A DNA stretch of 64,000 nt. It comes from Oerskovia jenensis. GTDB lineage: Bacteria; Actinomycetota; Actinomycetes; Actinomycetales; Cellulomonadaceae. The DNA lies in assembly GCF_016907235.1 (NCBI RefSeq), contig NZ_JAFBBO010000001.1, positions 3,162,001-3,226,000 of the forward strand. The letters run 5' to 3'. Of the stretch, positions 43,356-54,830 are shown one piece after another. The position numbers and the translations under genes are program-made. The first letter of the stretch is position 1, and each line of letters begins with the position of its first letter. The notes below the pieces were generated by a model. The model had not been told where the DNA came from. It searched no databases and saw only the letters and a list, made by a program, of their open reading frames with translations.

Positions 43356-44720
43356 CTACTCCGCCGCGACCGAGGCAGCGGTCGCGGCGTCGGACCCCAG
43401 CACGGCCTTCGCGGCGGTGAATCCCGCCTCGAGGTCCGCGAGGATGTCGTCGACGTGCTCGATCCCGACCGACAGGCGGACGAGGCCCGGCGTGACGCCG
43501 GCCTTGACCTGCTCCTCGGGGCTGAGCTGGGCGTGCGTCGTGGACGCCGGGTGGATGACGAGCGAGCGGACGTCGCCGATGTTGGCGACGTTCGAGTGGA
43601 GCGAGAGCGCCGAGACGAACGCCTGGCCGGCCTCGGCCCCGCCGTCGAGCTCGAACGTGACGATCGCGCCCGCACCGCGCGGCGTGTACTTCTGCGCGTT
43701 GGCGTACCAGGGGCTCGACGGGAGGCCCGCGTAGCCGACCGACACGACGTCGTCGCGCGACTCGAGCCAGGCCGCGACCGTCTTGGCGTTCTCGACGTGG
43801 CGCTCGACGCGCAGCGACAGGGTCTCGATGCCCTGGGCGATGAGGAACGCGTTGAAGGGCGAGATGGCCGACCCCAGGTCCCGCAGGAGCTGGACGCGCG
43901 CCTTGAGGATGTACGCGAGGTTCGCGCCGAGGATGCCGTCCACGCCCAGGTCACGGGCGTACACGATCCCGTTGTAGCTGGGGTCGGGGGTGTTGAAGCT
44001 CGCGAACCGCTCGGGGTCCTTCGAGAAGTCGAAGTTGCCGGAGTCGACGATCACGCCGCCGATCGCCGAGCCGTGCCCGCCGAGGTACTTGGTCGCGGAG
44101 TGGATGACGATGTCCGCGCCGAACTCGATGGGGCGCAGCAGGTAGGGCGTCGCGACCGTGTTGTCCACGATGAGCGGGACGCCGACCTCGTGCGCGGCGG
44201 CGGCCACGGCCTCGATGTCGAGGATGTCGGCCTTCGGGTTGGGGATGGTCTCGGCGAAGAACGCCTTGGTGTTCGGGCGGGCCGCGTCGCGCCATGCCTG
44301 CGGGTCGTGCGGGTCGGTGACCCACGTGGTCTCGATGCCGAGCTTGGCGAGCGAGTACTGGAGCAGGTTGTACGTGCCGCCGTACAGCGACGGGCTGGCC
44401 ACGACGTGGTCGCCCGCCTCGGCGACGTTGAGGATCGCGAACGTCGTCGCGGCCTGGCCCGACGCGAGGAGGAGTGCGCCGACGCCGCCCTCGAGGTTGG
44501 CGATGCGGTTCTCGACGACCTCGGCGGTCGGGTTGCCGATGCGCGTGTAGATGGGGCCGAGGTCCTTGAGGGCGAAGCGGTCGGCGGCGACGCCCGCGTC
44601 GGGGAAGACGAACGACGTGGTCTGGTAGATCGGCAGCGCGCGGGCCCCGGTGGTGGGGTCGGGCGTCTGGCCGGCGTGGATCTGGCGGGTCTCGAAGGAC
44701 CAGCGGGGCTCGGTGCTCAT
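43356..44720 (-). CDS. metY: O-acetylhomoserine sulfhydrylase (aminocarboxypropyltransferase)
   Basis: A 454-residue PLP enzyme of the Cys/Met metabolism family, which makes homocysteine from O-acetylhomoserine and sulfide. The N-terminus [20 protein letters not shown], the TRIGNPT motif, and the PLP-lysine region [16 protein letters not shown] are clear. The length and the GQTPD-type start place it with MetY rather than MetB. ATG 44720 has AGGAG upstream in the leader. Transcription probably begins at 44960 with a small Cys-containing ORF. MetX, encoded downstream, supplies its substrate. Confidence 0.95.
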   Translation of the reverse strand: MSTEPRWSFETRQIHAGQTPDPTTGARALPIYQTTSFVFPDAGVAADRFALKDLGPIYTRIGNPTAEVVENRIANLEGGVGALLLASGQAATTFAILNVAEAGDHVVASPSLYGGTYNLLQYSLAKLGIETTWVTDPHDPQAWRDAARPNTKAFFAETIPNPKADILDIEAVAAAAHEVGVPLIVDNTVATPYLLRPIEFGADIVIHSATKYLGGHGSAIGGVIVDSGNFDFSKDPERFASFNTPDPSYNGIVYARDLGVDGILGANLAYILKARVQLLRDLGSAISPFNAFLIAQGIETLSLRVERHVENAKTVAAWLESRDDVVSVGYAGLPSSPWYANAQKYTPRGAGAIVTFELDGGAEAGQAFVSALSLHSNVANIGDVRSLVIHPASTTHAQLSPEEQVKAGVTPGLVRLSVGIEHVDDILADLEAGFTAAKAVLGSDAATAASVAAE

Positions 44721-44933
44721 GGTGGCTCCTTGGGGGTGCGGGGGAGGGAGCCGCAGGTGCGTCCGGTGGCCTGGTTCCGGGGCGGTCCGCGGCGGGGCAG
44801 TGAGGGGACTGGTGCGCACGCGGTGGGCGGGTCCGGCCGGACGTCGGGGGCTGCGGCTGACGGTCGTCGTCAGGTCGCCGGTCCGAGGTGGGTCCGGGTG
44901 CCGCCCGCAGGGCAGGCGAACGTGCGCTGGGGG

Positions 44934-44960
44934 TCAGCTACACATTCGGCGGCAGGTCAT
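44934..44960 (-). CDS. Eight-codon Cys-containing leader peptide upstream of metY
   Basis: ATG at 44960 opens MTCRRMCS followed by TGA. Two of eight codons are Cys and two are Arg. The -10-like TACTCT lies at 44972-44967, six bases before the ATG, so the mRNA would start at or within one base of the ATG and the ORF would be leaderless. Mycobacteria are known to use leaderless, Cys-rich short ORFs to attenuate sulfur-assimilation operons when cysteine is ample. The position at the head of a long leader before metY fits that model. The peptide itself probably has no function beyond ribosome stalling. Confidence 0.65.
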   Translation of the reverse strand: MTCRRMCS

Positions 44961-44966
44961 GTCCCG

Positions 44967-44972
44967 AGAGTA
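44967..44972 (-). promoter_or_regulatory. -10 element of the metY transcript
   Basis: TACTCT on the minus strand, six bases upstream of the leader-peptide ATG. No good -35 is visible 16-18 bp upstream; the direct and inverted repeats at 44981-45016 may bind an activator or repressor. Confidence 0.5.
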
Positions 44973-45167
44973 GGTCGGCATCTCATCCGGCGATACCCCC
45001 ATCTCGCCATACGAGACCCCGGGGTCGATCTTCACCCCTGCTCGGCGCCTCTTCACCCGTGTACCGAGTCGCCGCCTCGCAGACCGCCGGAGAGACTGGA
45101 CGTCCGCCGCCCTCGCGGCCCCGGCCGCCGGTGCGGCCGACAGCCCCCGACGACGCATAGGAGGAGC

Positions 45168-46601
45168 GTGACGCTCCCGCAGCCTTCCCCTCAGCAGGAA
45201 CCACCGGCCCGACGACGTCGCGCGCCCCAGGACCCCGGCGCGTCTCGCGGCGCGGGTCGGTTGGCGCTCGTGGCCGCGCTCGCCGTGACGCTCACGGGAG
45301 GTGTCGTGCCGGTCGCGGAGGCAGAGCCTCCGAGCGACGACGACGTCCGCTCCGCCCAGCAGGACGAACGCGCGGTGTCCCAGCGCGTCGCCGACATCGA
45401 GGCCGACCTGGCCCGCCTCGCGGACCAGCAGGACGACGCCTGGATGCGTGCGGGCACCGCCGCCGAGGACGCGGGCGAGGCGCAGAGCGCGCTCGAGGCC
45501 GCGCAGGCCGAGGTCGAGGCCGCGCAGGCCGCGCTCGCGACGGCCGAGGCCGGCGAGGCGGAGGCACGCTCCGCGATGGGGGCGACCTACCGCGCGTCCC
45601 GTCAGTCCGGTGGGTCGCTCGACACCTTGCGCGTCGTGCTCGACGCCGAGGCGCTCGACCAGATCGTCCAGTCCGAGCAGGCTCAGCGGCTCACGGGTCG
45701 CAAGGTCCAGACGGTCGCCGACGGGCACCGCACGGCGCGGGCGCTGGCCGACTCGGCACGGGCCCGGTCGGTCGCCGCCCAGGAGGCGCGGTCCGCGGCG
45801 AGCGAGCAGGCCGAGCGGGCCTACACCGAGGCGCTCGAGGCCCAGCAGGACATCGACGGCGCCGTCCGTGCGGCCGCCGCGCGTCGCGACGAGCTCCTCG
45901 CCGACCTCGCCGCAGCCCGGTCCACGACCGTCGAGGTCGAGCGGGAACGCCAGGACGCGCTCGATGCCGAGCGGCGGCGGGCCGCCGAGGCGCAGGCCCA
46001 GGCCGACCGTGGTGGCCAGGGCGTGCCCGCGCCCGGCGCAGGCGGCTCGACGACGGCACCGCCCGCGGGCGGTGTCCCCCCGGTGACGCCTCCGGTGACC
46101 CCTCCCGTCGCGCCCCCCGTGACGCCGCCGGTCACACCTCCCGTGACGCCTCCGGTGACCCCACCCGTCACGCCGCCGGTCACGCCTCCGGTGACCCCAC
46201 CCGTCACGCCCCCCGTCACGCCGCCCGACACGGGCGCGGCCAAGGGCGAGGCCGCCGTCGCGTGGGCGCGCACGAAGATCGGCGCCGACTACCTCTGGGG
46301 CGGCACGGGCCCGGCCTACGACTGCTCGGGGCTGACCTCCCAGGCCTGGTCGAGCGTCGGGGTGAACATCACCCGGACCTCGCGCTCGCAGTACGCGCGG
46401 GTCGCCAAGATCGCCTACAGCCAGCTCAGGCCCGGCGACCTCATCTTCTACGGCACGAACCCCCAGGACCCGAGCACGATCTGGCACGTGGCCATGTACG
46501 TCGGGAACGGTCAGATGATCGAGGCCATCTACGAAGGGAAGCCGGTGCAGATCAGCGCCGTGCGCTGGAAGAGCACCATGCCGTACGCGGGGCGGCCCTG
46601 A
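45168..46601 (+). CDS. Secreted NlpC/P60 peptidoglycan hydrolase with coiled coil
   Basis: A 477-residue protein. A long basic n-region and hydrophobic segment (about 27-50) form the export signal. A coiled coil (about 55-285) rich in Ala/Glu/Arg follows, then a linker of VTPP repeats (about 300-350), then an NlpC/P60 domain. Cys-386 in YDCSGLTSQAW and His-440 in IWHVAMYVG are the catalytic residues. Such RipA/CwlO-like enzymes cut stem peptides in the wall, and the coiled coil is where FtsEX-type regulators act in relatives. GTG 45168 is chosen because of AGGAGGA directly upstream. Confidence 0.93.
   Translation: MTLPQPSPQQEPPARRRRAPQDPGASRGAGRLALVAALAVTLTGGVVPVAEAEPPSDDDVRSAQQDERAVSQRVADIEADLARLADQQDDAWMRAGTAAEDAGEAQSALEAAQAEVEAAQAALATAEAGEAEARSAMGATYRASRQSGGSLDTLRVVLDAEALDQIVQSEQAQRLTGRKVQTVADGHRTARALADSARARSVAAQEARSAASEQAERAYTEALEAQQDIDGAVRAAAARRDELLADLAAARSTTVEVERERQDALDAERRRAAEAQAQADRGGQGVPAPGAGGSTTAPPAGGVPPVTPPVTPPVAPPVTPPVTPPVTPPVTPPVTPPVTPPVTPPVTPPVTPPDTGAAKGEAAVAWARTKIGADYLWGGTGPAYDCSGLTSQAWSSVGVNITRTSRSQYARVAKIAYSQLRPGDLIFYGTNPQDPSTIWHVAMYVGNGQMIEAIYEGKPVQISAVRWKSTMPYAGRP
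46080..46232 (+). repeat. VTPP linker repeat in the NlpC/P60 gene
   Basis: Twelve-base units coding Val-Thr-Pro-Pro, repeated about twelve times with synonymous changes and one Val-Ala-Pro-Pro, joining the coiled coil to the catalytic domain. Confidence 0.85.
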
Positions 46602-46684
46602 GCGGTCTGCCCGGTCCGAGCGACGGGACCAGCGGTACCACCGGGACCGGAGAGCGGGGCCGCCGGCCACCCGCCGGCCACGCA

Positions 46685-46722
46685 CGAAGGCCCGGCCTCC
46701 CGAGAGGGAGGCCGGGCCTTCG
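46685..46722. terminator. Bidirectional terminator between the NlpC/P60 and ppa genes
   Basis: Perfect 17-bp stem (46685-46701 with 46706-46722) and GAGA tetraloop between convergent genes. Confidence 0.85.
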
Positions 46723-46751
46723 AGGCGTCCGGCCGTGCCGGACGACGCAGG

Positions 46752-47255
46752 TCAGTGACCGGGGGTGTGGTACCCGCTGTCGATCGCGCGCTGGATGGAA
46801 CGCTCGATCTCTGCCTCGGCCTCGGTGCGACCGGTCCAGTGGGCGCCCTCGACGGACTTGCCCGGCTCGAGGTCCTTGTAGACCTCGAAGAAGTGCTGGA
46901 TCTCGAGACGGTGGAAGTCCGACACGTCGTCGATGTCCTGGCGCCACGCAGCGCGCTGGTCACCGGTGGGAACGCACAGGACCTTGTCGTCGCCCCCGGC
47001 CTCGTCGCGCATGCGGAACATGCCGAGCGCGCGGCAACGGATCAGGCAGCCGGGGAACGTGGGCTCCTCGAGCAGGACCAGGGCGTCCAGCGGGTCGCCG
47101 TCCTCGCCGAGGGTGCCCTCGATGAAGCCGTAGTCGTCCGGGTAGCGCGTCGAGGTGAACAGCATGCGGTCAAGGCGGATGCGACCTGTCGCGTGGTCGA
47201 CCTCGTACTTGTTGCGCTGGCCCTTCGGGATCTCGATCGTGACGTCGAACTCCAC
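46752..47255 (-). CDS. ppa: Inorganic pyrophosphatase
   Basis: A 167-residue family I soluble pyrophosphatase, which hydrolyses PPi to drive biosynthesis. The signature DGDPLDALV (near 55) carries the metal-binding Asp residues; [12 protein letters not shown] at the start and [11 protein letters not shown] are also typical. GTG at 47255 has GGAGGA at ideal spacing; the open frame upstream is not supported. It is divergent from dacB, as in many actinobacteria. Confidence 0.96.
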   Translation of the reverse strand: MEFDVTIEIPKGQRNKYEVDHATGRIRLDRMLFTSTRYPDDYGFIEGTLGEDGDPLDALVLLEEPTFPGCLIRCRALGMFRMRDEAGGDDKVLCVPTGDQRAAWRQDIDDVSDFHRLEIQHFFEVYKDLEPGKSVEGAHWTGRTEAEAEIERSIQRAIDSGYHTPGH

Positions 47256-47529
47256 TGTTCTCCTCCAGTTGAACCGGCTCACCCGCTCGGTCGCGGTGTG
47301 GCGGTCGTGAATCGGCTGTCGTGCGCACGCGGCCCCGGCCGTTCCGGCCGGTGAACCCGGCCGGGTGGTGTGGACCACGAGGTATCAGGCCAGCATGCGC
47401 CCTCTAGTGTGACACGAACGTTCTCGGTCGGCGGTGGCCGGACCCAGAGGACTCTGCGGTTCCTGGGTGATAATGCGCACGTGAGCGGCGCACTCCTGCG
47501 CGCCGACGGCAGGAGGGACGAGGGACGAC

Positions 47530-48936
47530 ATGGGTTGGGTGGCACGGACCGGGATCACCGTGGGGATCGTGGTGGTCCTCGCGGGCGGCTACCTGACGGC
47601 CGACGCGTACGACGTGGTTCCCGGCGTCCTGACGACGGCTCCCGCGGTGGCCCCCGCGGCCCCGTTCCCGGTTCCTCCCGGCGCCGTGGACTCGGGCTCA
47701 CCTGCGCAGACGCTGCCCGCCCTCGACGAGTCGGCCCCGCTGCCGGATGCCGCGGCGATCTCCGCGTCGCTCGACGCGCTGGTCAAGGACACGCGCCTGG
47801 GAGGCCGGGTGGGCGGGGTCGTGCTGGACCGGATCACGGGGGAGGTGCTCGCGCAGAGCGGCGCCGACACCCTCATGGTTCCGGCCTCGACCCAGAAGAT
47901 CCTCACGGCCGCCGCGGCCCTCGCCTCCCCGGGGCCCGAGGTGACGCTCACCACGAAGGTCGTCGAGGTCGACGCCGGCACGATCGCGCTCGTCGGCGGC
48001 GGCGACATGATGCTCGCGGCGCAGGCGGGTGACCCGTTGGCCGTCAACGGCCGGGCCGGGATGGCCGACCTGGCCGCCCAGGTCGCGGACAAGCTCAAGG
48101 TCACGGGGCGCACGACCGTGCGTCTCGTGGTCGACGACCGGTACTTCTCGGGTCCGACGGTCAGCCCGTCGGTGTTCCCCGGCAACGTCGCGGCGGGCTA
48201 CGTCGCGCCCGTGACGTCGGTCGCCGTCGACATCGCGAGGCTCAGCGACGCGGAGTACGCCAAGCGCAGCCCGGACCCGTCCGTCGCGGCGGCCCAGGTG
48301 CTCGCACAGCGCCTCACCGAGCAGGGCATCACGATCGACGGCGCCCCGGTCCGCGGCGAGTCCGCGTCGGCCGCCAAGGTGCTCGGATCGGTCGAGTCCG
48401 CCCCCTTGGGCGAGGTCGTCGCGTACTTCCTCCAGCACTCGGACAACACCATCACCGAGGTCGTGGGGCGCGTCGTCGCGATCGACGCCGGGTTGCCCGC
48501 GACCTTCGACGGTGCCACGCAGGCCGTCGGCGCGAGCGTCTCCCGCCTCGGGGTGGACCTCACGGGGGCCGTCCTCGCGGACTGCTCCGGCCTGGGTGAC
48601 GGGTCCGCCGTCTCGGCCGCGCAGCTCGCCGCCGTCGTCGACCTCCTGGCCGACCCGGCGCAGCCGGGGCTGCGCGCCGGGGCCGTGGGGCTGCCCGTCG
48701 CGGGTCTGTCCGGGACGCTCGACGACCGGTACCTCGCGTCGCCCGGGCGCGGCGTGGTCCGGGCCAAGACGGGGAGCCTGCCGAACGTGACGTCGCTCGC
48801 GGGCACCGTCGTCACCGCGCAGGACCGCCAGCTCGTGTTCGTGGTCCTCGCGGACGCGCTGCCTCCGGGCGGTGGGTACGGCGCGCGTCAGCTCATGGAC
48901 GGGTTCGTCGGCAGCCTGGTGGGCTCGGCGGGCTGA
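47530..48936 (+). CDS. dacB: D-alanyl-D-alanine carboxypeptidase/endopeptidase (PBP4 type)
   Basis: A 468-residue S13 family penicillin-binding protein. An N-terminal membrane segment (about 8-26) anchors or exports it. The three catalytic motifs are STQK (Ser-120), SDN (304-306) and KTG (413-415), with the family's extra domain between the first two. It trims pentapeptides or cuts cross-links in peptidoglycan outside the membrane. ATG 47530 has GGGACGA upstream. It begins a long run of closely spaced + strand genes; a small hairpin (48939-48965) lies after the stop. Confidence 0.95.
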   Translation: MGWVARTGITVGIVVVLAGGYLTADAYDVVPGVLTTAPAVAPAAPFPVPPGAVDSGSPAQTLPALDESAPLPDAAAISASLDALVKDTRLGGRVGGVVLDRITGEVLAQSGADTLMVPASTQKILTAAAALASPGPEVTLTTKVVEVDAGTIALVGGGDMMLAAQAGDPLAVNGRAGMADLAAQVADKLKVTGRTTVRLVVDDRYFSGPTVSPSVFPGNVAAGYVAPVTSVAVDIARLSDAEYAKRSPDPSVAAAQVLAQRLTEQGITIDGAPVRGESASAAKVLGSVESAPLGEVVAYFLQHSDNTITEVVGRVVAIDAGLPATFDGATQAVGASVSRLGVDLTGAVLADCSGLGDGSAVSAAQLAAVVDLLADPAQPGLRAGAVGLPVAGLSGTLDDRYLASPGRGVVRAKTGSLPNVTSLAGTVVTAQDRQLVFVVLADALPPGGGYGARQLMDGFVGSLVGSAG

Positions 48937-48938
48937 CC

Positions 48939-48965
48939 CGGCGCCCGCCGTCGGGCCGGGCGCCG
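48939..48965 (+). terminator. Possible weak terminator after dacB
   Basis: Perfect 9-bp stem (48939-48947 with 48957-48965) and 9-nt loop, starting 2 nt after the dacB stop. There is no T-run, so read-through into the next gene is likely. Confidence 0.4.
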
Positions 48966-48996
48966 CCCGCACCCGGGCACGGGCTACGGTGGGGCG

Positions 48997-50118
48997 ATGA
49001 CGTCTTCCGTGGTCGGCGCGCCGCTCGTCGACTGGACCTCTGCCGCGCAGATCGCCGCCCGCGTCGCACCTCCGGGTCCGACGGCCTCACGCGATGAGCT
49101 CGCCGCGCTCGTGGCGGGCCTGCGGGACGCGGCGTCGGCGGCAGTGCCGCACGTCCTGCGGGTCACGGGGATGACGCCCGCCGACCCGGCAGGGAGCCCG
49201 GAGGCCGCCCGGACCGAGACCGCGGCGCTCTCGCGGGTGTACGTCGTCGACCGGTCGCGCTGGGCCCGGGCCAACACCGAGGTCATGGCGAGCCTGACCG
49301 ACGGTGTCGCGGACTCCCTCACGGGTGGGGGCGACAAGCCCGTGTCGGCGACCACGGCGCTCGTCGGGGCGGCGCAGGTGGGGGCCGTCCTGGCCGCGCT
49401 CTCGAGCCGCGTGCTGGGCCAGTTCGACCCCTACAGCGCGCACGGCACGCCCGGTCGGGGTCGGCTTCTCCTCGTCGCGCCGAACGTCCTGCAGCTCGAG
49501 CGCGACCTCGACCTGGTGCCCACGGACTTCCGCCTGTGGGTGTGCCTGCACGAGCAGACGCACGCGCTCCAGTTCGCGGCGGCCCCGTGGCTCGCGCAGC
49601 ACCTGCGGGCCTCGGCCCGCGAGCTGCTCGTGGGTCTGTCCGAGTCGTCGAGGCAGCTCGCCGAGGCGCGCCTGCGCGACAAGCTCGCGACCGCCGGCGG
49701 CGTGGTCCTGCGGGCCGTGCGCGGTCAGGAGGGCGGCGTCGCCCACGGGCTGCTCACGCCCGACCAGCGGCGCTCCCTCGAGGAGGTGTCGGCCGTCATG
49801 GCGCTCCTGGAGGGCCACGCCGACGTCATGATGGACGCGGTCGGGCGCGCGACCGTCCCCACGGTCCGCCGGATCCGGGCCCAGTTCGAGGCGCGCCGCG
49901 ACGGGCAGGGCAGCAGCACGCTCGACACGGTCCTGCGCCGGTTCCTGGGCATGGACGCCAAGCTCGCCCAGTACCGGGACGGTGCGGCGTTCGTGCGCGG
50001 GGTCGAGAAGCAGGTGGGGCGCGACGGGCTCAACGCGGTCTGGTCGTCCCCTGAGCGCCTGCCGTCCGCCCGGGAGATCGCCGATCCTGGCGCCTGGGTG
50101 CGCCGGGTCCACGGCTGA
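48997..50118 (+). CDS. Zinc-dependent metalloprotease-like protein (DUF2342, F420-associated)
   Basis: A 373-residue protein of the actinobacterial DUF2342 family. The zinc motif HEQTH (185-189) and a downstream Glu in [13 protein letters not shown] match a gluzincin-like active site. The family name comes from co-occurrence with coenzyme F420 genes; the substrate is unknown. It has no signal peptide. ATG 48997 is used. It lies between dacB and tilS, as is common in related genomes. Confidence 0.9.
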   Translation: MTSSVVGAPLVDWTSAAQIAARVAPPGPTASRDELAALVAGLRDAASAAVPHVLRVTGMTPADPAGSPEAARTETAALSRVYVVDRSRWARANTEVMASLTDGVADSLTGGGDKPVSATTALVGAAQVGAVLAALSSRVLGQFDPYSAHGTPGRGRLLLVAPNVLQLERDLDLVPTDFRLWVCLHEQTHALQFAAAPWLAQHLRASARELLVGLSESSRQLAEARLRDKLATAGGVVLRAVRGQEGGVAHGLLTPDQRRSLEEVSAVMALLEGHADVMMDAVGRATVPTVRRIRAQFEARRDGQGSSTLDTVLRRFLGMDAKLAQYRDGAAFVRGVEKQVGRDGLNAVWSSPERLPSAREIADPGAWVRRVHG

Positions 50119-50125
50119 CGCGCCC

Positions 50126-51358
50126 GTGGTCGGTCCTCACCCCGCCGAGGCCGCGGCGCGTCGCGCCGTGCGCGGTACGGTCCGCGACCTCGCTCCCGGT
50201 GCGCTCGTGCTCGTGGCCTGCTCGGGCGGCGCGGACTCGCTCGCTCTCGCGGCCGCGACGGCCTTCGTCGCCTCGCGCGACGGGCTGCGAGCGGGGGCCG
50301 TCGTGGTCGACCACGGGCTGCAGGCGGGCAGTGCCGAGGTCGCGGCCGTCGCGGCGGCGCAGTGCCGCGCGCTCGGGCTCGCCCCGGTCGAGGTCCGGCG
50401 CGCCGACGTCGCGGGCAGGGGAGGGCTGGAGGCGGCGGCGCGCCACGCGCGCTACACGGTGCTCGACGACGTCGCGCGCGTCGCGGGGGCATCGGCCGTT
50501 CTCCTCGGGCACACCCTGGACGACCAGGCCGAGTCCGTGCTGCTGGGGCTCGCGCGCGGGTCGGGGGCCCGGTCGCTCGCGGGCATGGCCGCCGTGCGGG
50601 GTGCTTATCGGCGCCCGTTCCTGAGCCTGCGGCGGACCGACACCGAGGACGTGTGCACCGCGAACGGGCTGACGTGGTGGACCGACCCCACGAACGGGGG
50701 GCCCGCGGTCGTGACGTCCCCCGACCGTTCGGCGGACCCCAGCGGACCGGCGATGCGCCACGGCGCACCCCTGCCGCTGCGCTCGCAGGTGCGTGCGCGC
50801 GTGCTCCCCGTCCTCGAGGACGTCCTCGGACCGGGCGTCGCGGTCGCGCTCGCCCGGACGGCCGGCCTGCTCCGTGAGGACGCGGACCTGCTCGACGAGC
50901 TCGCGGGGCGGCTGCTCGACGAGGCCCGGGCCGCGGACCCGGCGGACCTCGCGGACCTCACGGACCTCACGGACCTCGCGGATCCGGCCGACCCGGTGGA
51001 CCACAAGGACCCGGGAGCCGGGAACGGCGGGCGTCGCGGGGACGCGGAGCCCCGCACGAGCGTCGCGCCTGTGGTGCTCGACACCCAGGTGCTGCGGTCC
51101 GCCCCGGCCGCGCTCCGCCGTCGGGCACTGCGACGCGCCGCGACCGAGGCCGGGAGCCCGGCCGGTTCCCTCTTCGCGAGCCACGTCGCGACGCTCGACG
51201 CGATGATCACCGACTGGCGCGGCCAGGGGCCCGCGCACCTTCCCGGTGACGTCCGGGCACTGCGGACCCGTGGGAGACTCTTCCTACGGCCCGCGCATCC
51301 CCCCTCGCCCGAGCGAACCGTGCCCGCCGAGACCCCAGCAGAACCAGCACAGGAGTGA
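50126..51358 (+). CDS. tilS: tRNA(Ile)-lysidine synthetase
   Basis: A 410-residue N-type ATP pyrophosphatase, which converts C34 of tRNA-Ile(CAU) to lysidine so that it reads AUA. The PP-loop SGGADS lies near residue 27; [28 protein letters not shown] and the WWTDPTN segment are typical. An Asp-rich insertion with repeats of DLTDLAD and DPADP (about 272-310) interrupts the C-terminal part and is unlike most homologues. GTG 50126 begins seven bases after the previous stop. The stop overlaps the hpt ribosome site. Confidence 0.93.
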   Translation: MVGPHPAEAAARRAVRGTVRDLAPGALVLVACSGGADSLALAAATAFVASRDGLRAGAVVVDHGLQAGSAEVAAVAAAQCRALGLAPVEVRRADVAGRGGLEAAARHARYTVLDDVARVAGASAVLLGHTLDDQAESVLLGLARGSGARSLAGMAAVRGAYRRPFLSLRRTDTEDVCTANGLTWWTDPTNGGPAVVTSPDRSADPSGPAMRHGAPLPLRSQVRARVLPVLEDVLGPGVAVALARTAGLLREDADLLDELAGRLLDEARAADPADLADLTDLTDLADPADPVDHKDPGAGNGGRRGDAEPRTSVAPVVLDTQVLRSAPAALRRRALRRAATEAGSPAGSLFASHVATLDAMITDWRGQGPAHLPGDVRALRTRGRLFLRPAHPPSPERTVPAETPAEPAQE

Positions 51359-51363
51359 AACCC

Positions 51364-51918
51364 GTGGACTCATCCGACGTCGGCAACGACCTCGAGAACA
51401 TCCTCCTCACCGAGGACCAGCTCCGCGGGAGGCTGGTGGAGCTCGCCGAGCAGATCGACCGCGACTACGCGGGCAAGGACCTCCTGCTCGTCGGCGTGCT
51501 CAAGGGCGCGGTCATGGTCATGGCGGACCTCGCCCGCCTGTTGCACCACGACGTCGAGATGGACTGGATGGCCGTCTCGTCGTACGGGTCGGGCACCAAG
51601 TCCTCGGGTGTCGTGCGCATCCTCAAGGACCTCGACGCCGACCTCACGGGCCGTCACGTGCTCATCGTGGAGGACATCATCGACTCGGGCCTGACGCTGT
51701 CGTGGCTGCTGTCGAACCTGCGCAGCCGCGGCCCGGCCTCGGTCGAGGTCGCCGCGATGCTCCGCAAGCCCGACGCCGCGAAGACCGAGGTCGACGTGCG
51801 CTACATCGGCTTCGACATCCCCAACGAGTTCGTCGTGGGCTACGGCCTGGACTACGCGGAGAAGTACCGCAACCTGCCGTTCGTGGGCACGCTCGCCCCG
51901 CACGTCTACTCCTCCTGA
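51364..51918 (+). CDS. hpt: Hypoxanthine phosphoribosyltransferase
   Basis: A 184-residue purine salvage enzyme, which converts hypoxanthine and guanine to IMP and GMP with PRPP. The PRPP-binding signature VLIVEDIIDSGLTLSWLL lies near residues 100-117, and the flexible-loop region SSYGSGTKSSG near 73. GTG 51364 is preferred because AGGAG is eight bases upstream; GTG 51355 is in frame and also possible. The order tilS-hpt-ftsH is conserved across many Gram-positive bacteria. Confidence 0.95.
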   Translation: MDSSDVGNDLENILLTEDQLRGRLVELAEQIDRDYAGKDLLLVGVLKGAVMVMADLARLLHHDVEMDWMAVSSYGSGTKSSGVVRILKDLDADLTGRHVLIVEDIIDSGLTLSWLLSNLRSRGPASVEVAAMLRKPDAAKTEVDVRYIGFDIPNEFVVGYGLDYAEKYRNLPFVGTLAPHVYSS

Positions 51919-52152
51919 CACGCTTGCCAGTACCCGGACGGTGACGCGAGGCAGGGCCACGACCGACCGTCGTGCGCCCACCTCGCCCCACCGTCCGGGT
52001 GCCCGCGGCCTCGGCCGCCACCCTGTGCGGACGTCGCTCGTCGAAGCCACGCCCTGGGCGAACAGACCAGCCAACTGCCAGGTTGTGCGTGTAACTTCAC
52101 TGGCGGAACCATTGCGCGAGTGGAGGGATACGGGGAATCGTCCCCGTCGCCG

Positions 52153-54207
<2,055 letters not shown>

Positions 54208-54208
54208 C

Positions 54209-54820
54209 GTGACCACGAGGGCCGAGCAGGGCCTGCGGGCCGCTGCCGACGTCCCCGCGTACGACGAGGAGCGGGCGAGCGCCGCGGTGCGCGAGCTCCT
54301 CCTCGCCGTGGGGGAGGACCCGGACCGGGAGGGGCTCCGGGAGACCCCTGCCCGCGTGGCCCGCGCCTACCGCGAGATCTTCGCGGGCCTGCGCCAGGAG
54401 CCCGCCGACGTCCTGACCACCATGTTCGACCTGGGCCACGAGGAGATGGTGCTGGTCAAGGACATCGAGGTCTACTCGACGTGCGAGCACCACCTGGTGC
54501 CCTTCCACGGGGTCGCGCACGTGGGGTACATCCCCAACGCCGACGGTCGCATCACGGGCCTGTCCAAGCTGGCCCGGCTGGTCGACGTGTACGCGCGCCG
54601 CCCTCAGGTCCAGGAGCGGCTCACGTCGCAGATCGCCGACGCCCTGGTCGAGCACCTCGAGCCGCGCGGCGTGATCGTCGTGGTCGAGTGCGAGCACCTG
54701 TGCATGTCCATGCGGGGCGTCCGCAAGCCGGGATCCCGGACCGTCACGTCCGCGGTCCGCGGCCAGATGCGCGACGGCGCCACGCGTGCCGAGGCCATGA
54801 GCCTGATCATCGGACGGTAG
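54209..54820 (+). CDS. folE: GTP cyclohydrolase I
   Basis: A 203-residue enzyme that converts GTP to 7,8-dihydroneopterin triphosphate, the first step of folate synthesis. Zinc ligands are in [12 protein letters not shown] (Cys-92, His-95) and [27 protein letters not shown] is the conserved N-terminal helix. GTG 54209 begins one base after the ftsH stop. It is the first of three consecutive fol genes. Confidence 0.97.
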   Translation: MTTRAEQGLRAAADVPAYDEERASAAVRELLLAVGEDPDREGLRETPARVARAYREIFAGLRQEPADVLTTMFDLGHEEMVLVKDIEVYSTCEHHLVPFHGVAHVGYIPNADGRITGLSKLARLVDVYARRPQVQERLTSQIADALVEHLEPRGVIVVVECEHLCMSMRGVRKPGSRTVTSAVRGQMRDGATRAEAMSLIIGR

Positions 54821-54830
54821 GCACGCAGCA

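Larger units (their letters stand above)
44721..45167. other. Divergent regulatory region of metY and the NlpC/P60 gene
   Basis: This 447-nt region holds the minus-strand promoter and small ORF described separately, about 213 nt of GC-rich metY leader with several possible hairpins (for example one stem near 44895-44911), a spaced inverted repeat TCTCG-N5-CGAGA at 45002-45016 with an ATCTC direct repeat 20 bp away at 44981, and the 5' region of the hydrolase gene. I found no match to SAM-type or cyclic-di-AMP (ydaO) riboswitch consensus. Confidence 0.6.

Noticed and set aside
42600-45167. Long + strand open frame leading into the NlpC/P60 gene
   Set aside because: It runs antisense through metX and metY; only the part from GTG 45168, with its ribosome site and export signal, is real.
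44721-45167. Possible SAM riboswitch (metY) or cyclic-di-AMP riboswitch (NlpC/P60)
   Set aside because: Neither strand showed the conserved cores of these RNAs; the metY leader is better explained by a short Cys ORF.
52120-52152. An 11-codon longer FtsH from GTG 52120
   Set aside because: The conserved FtsH start is MNIKKIL at 52153; the extra residues are not typical of the family.
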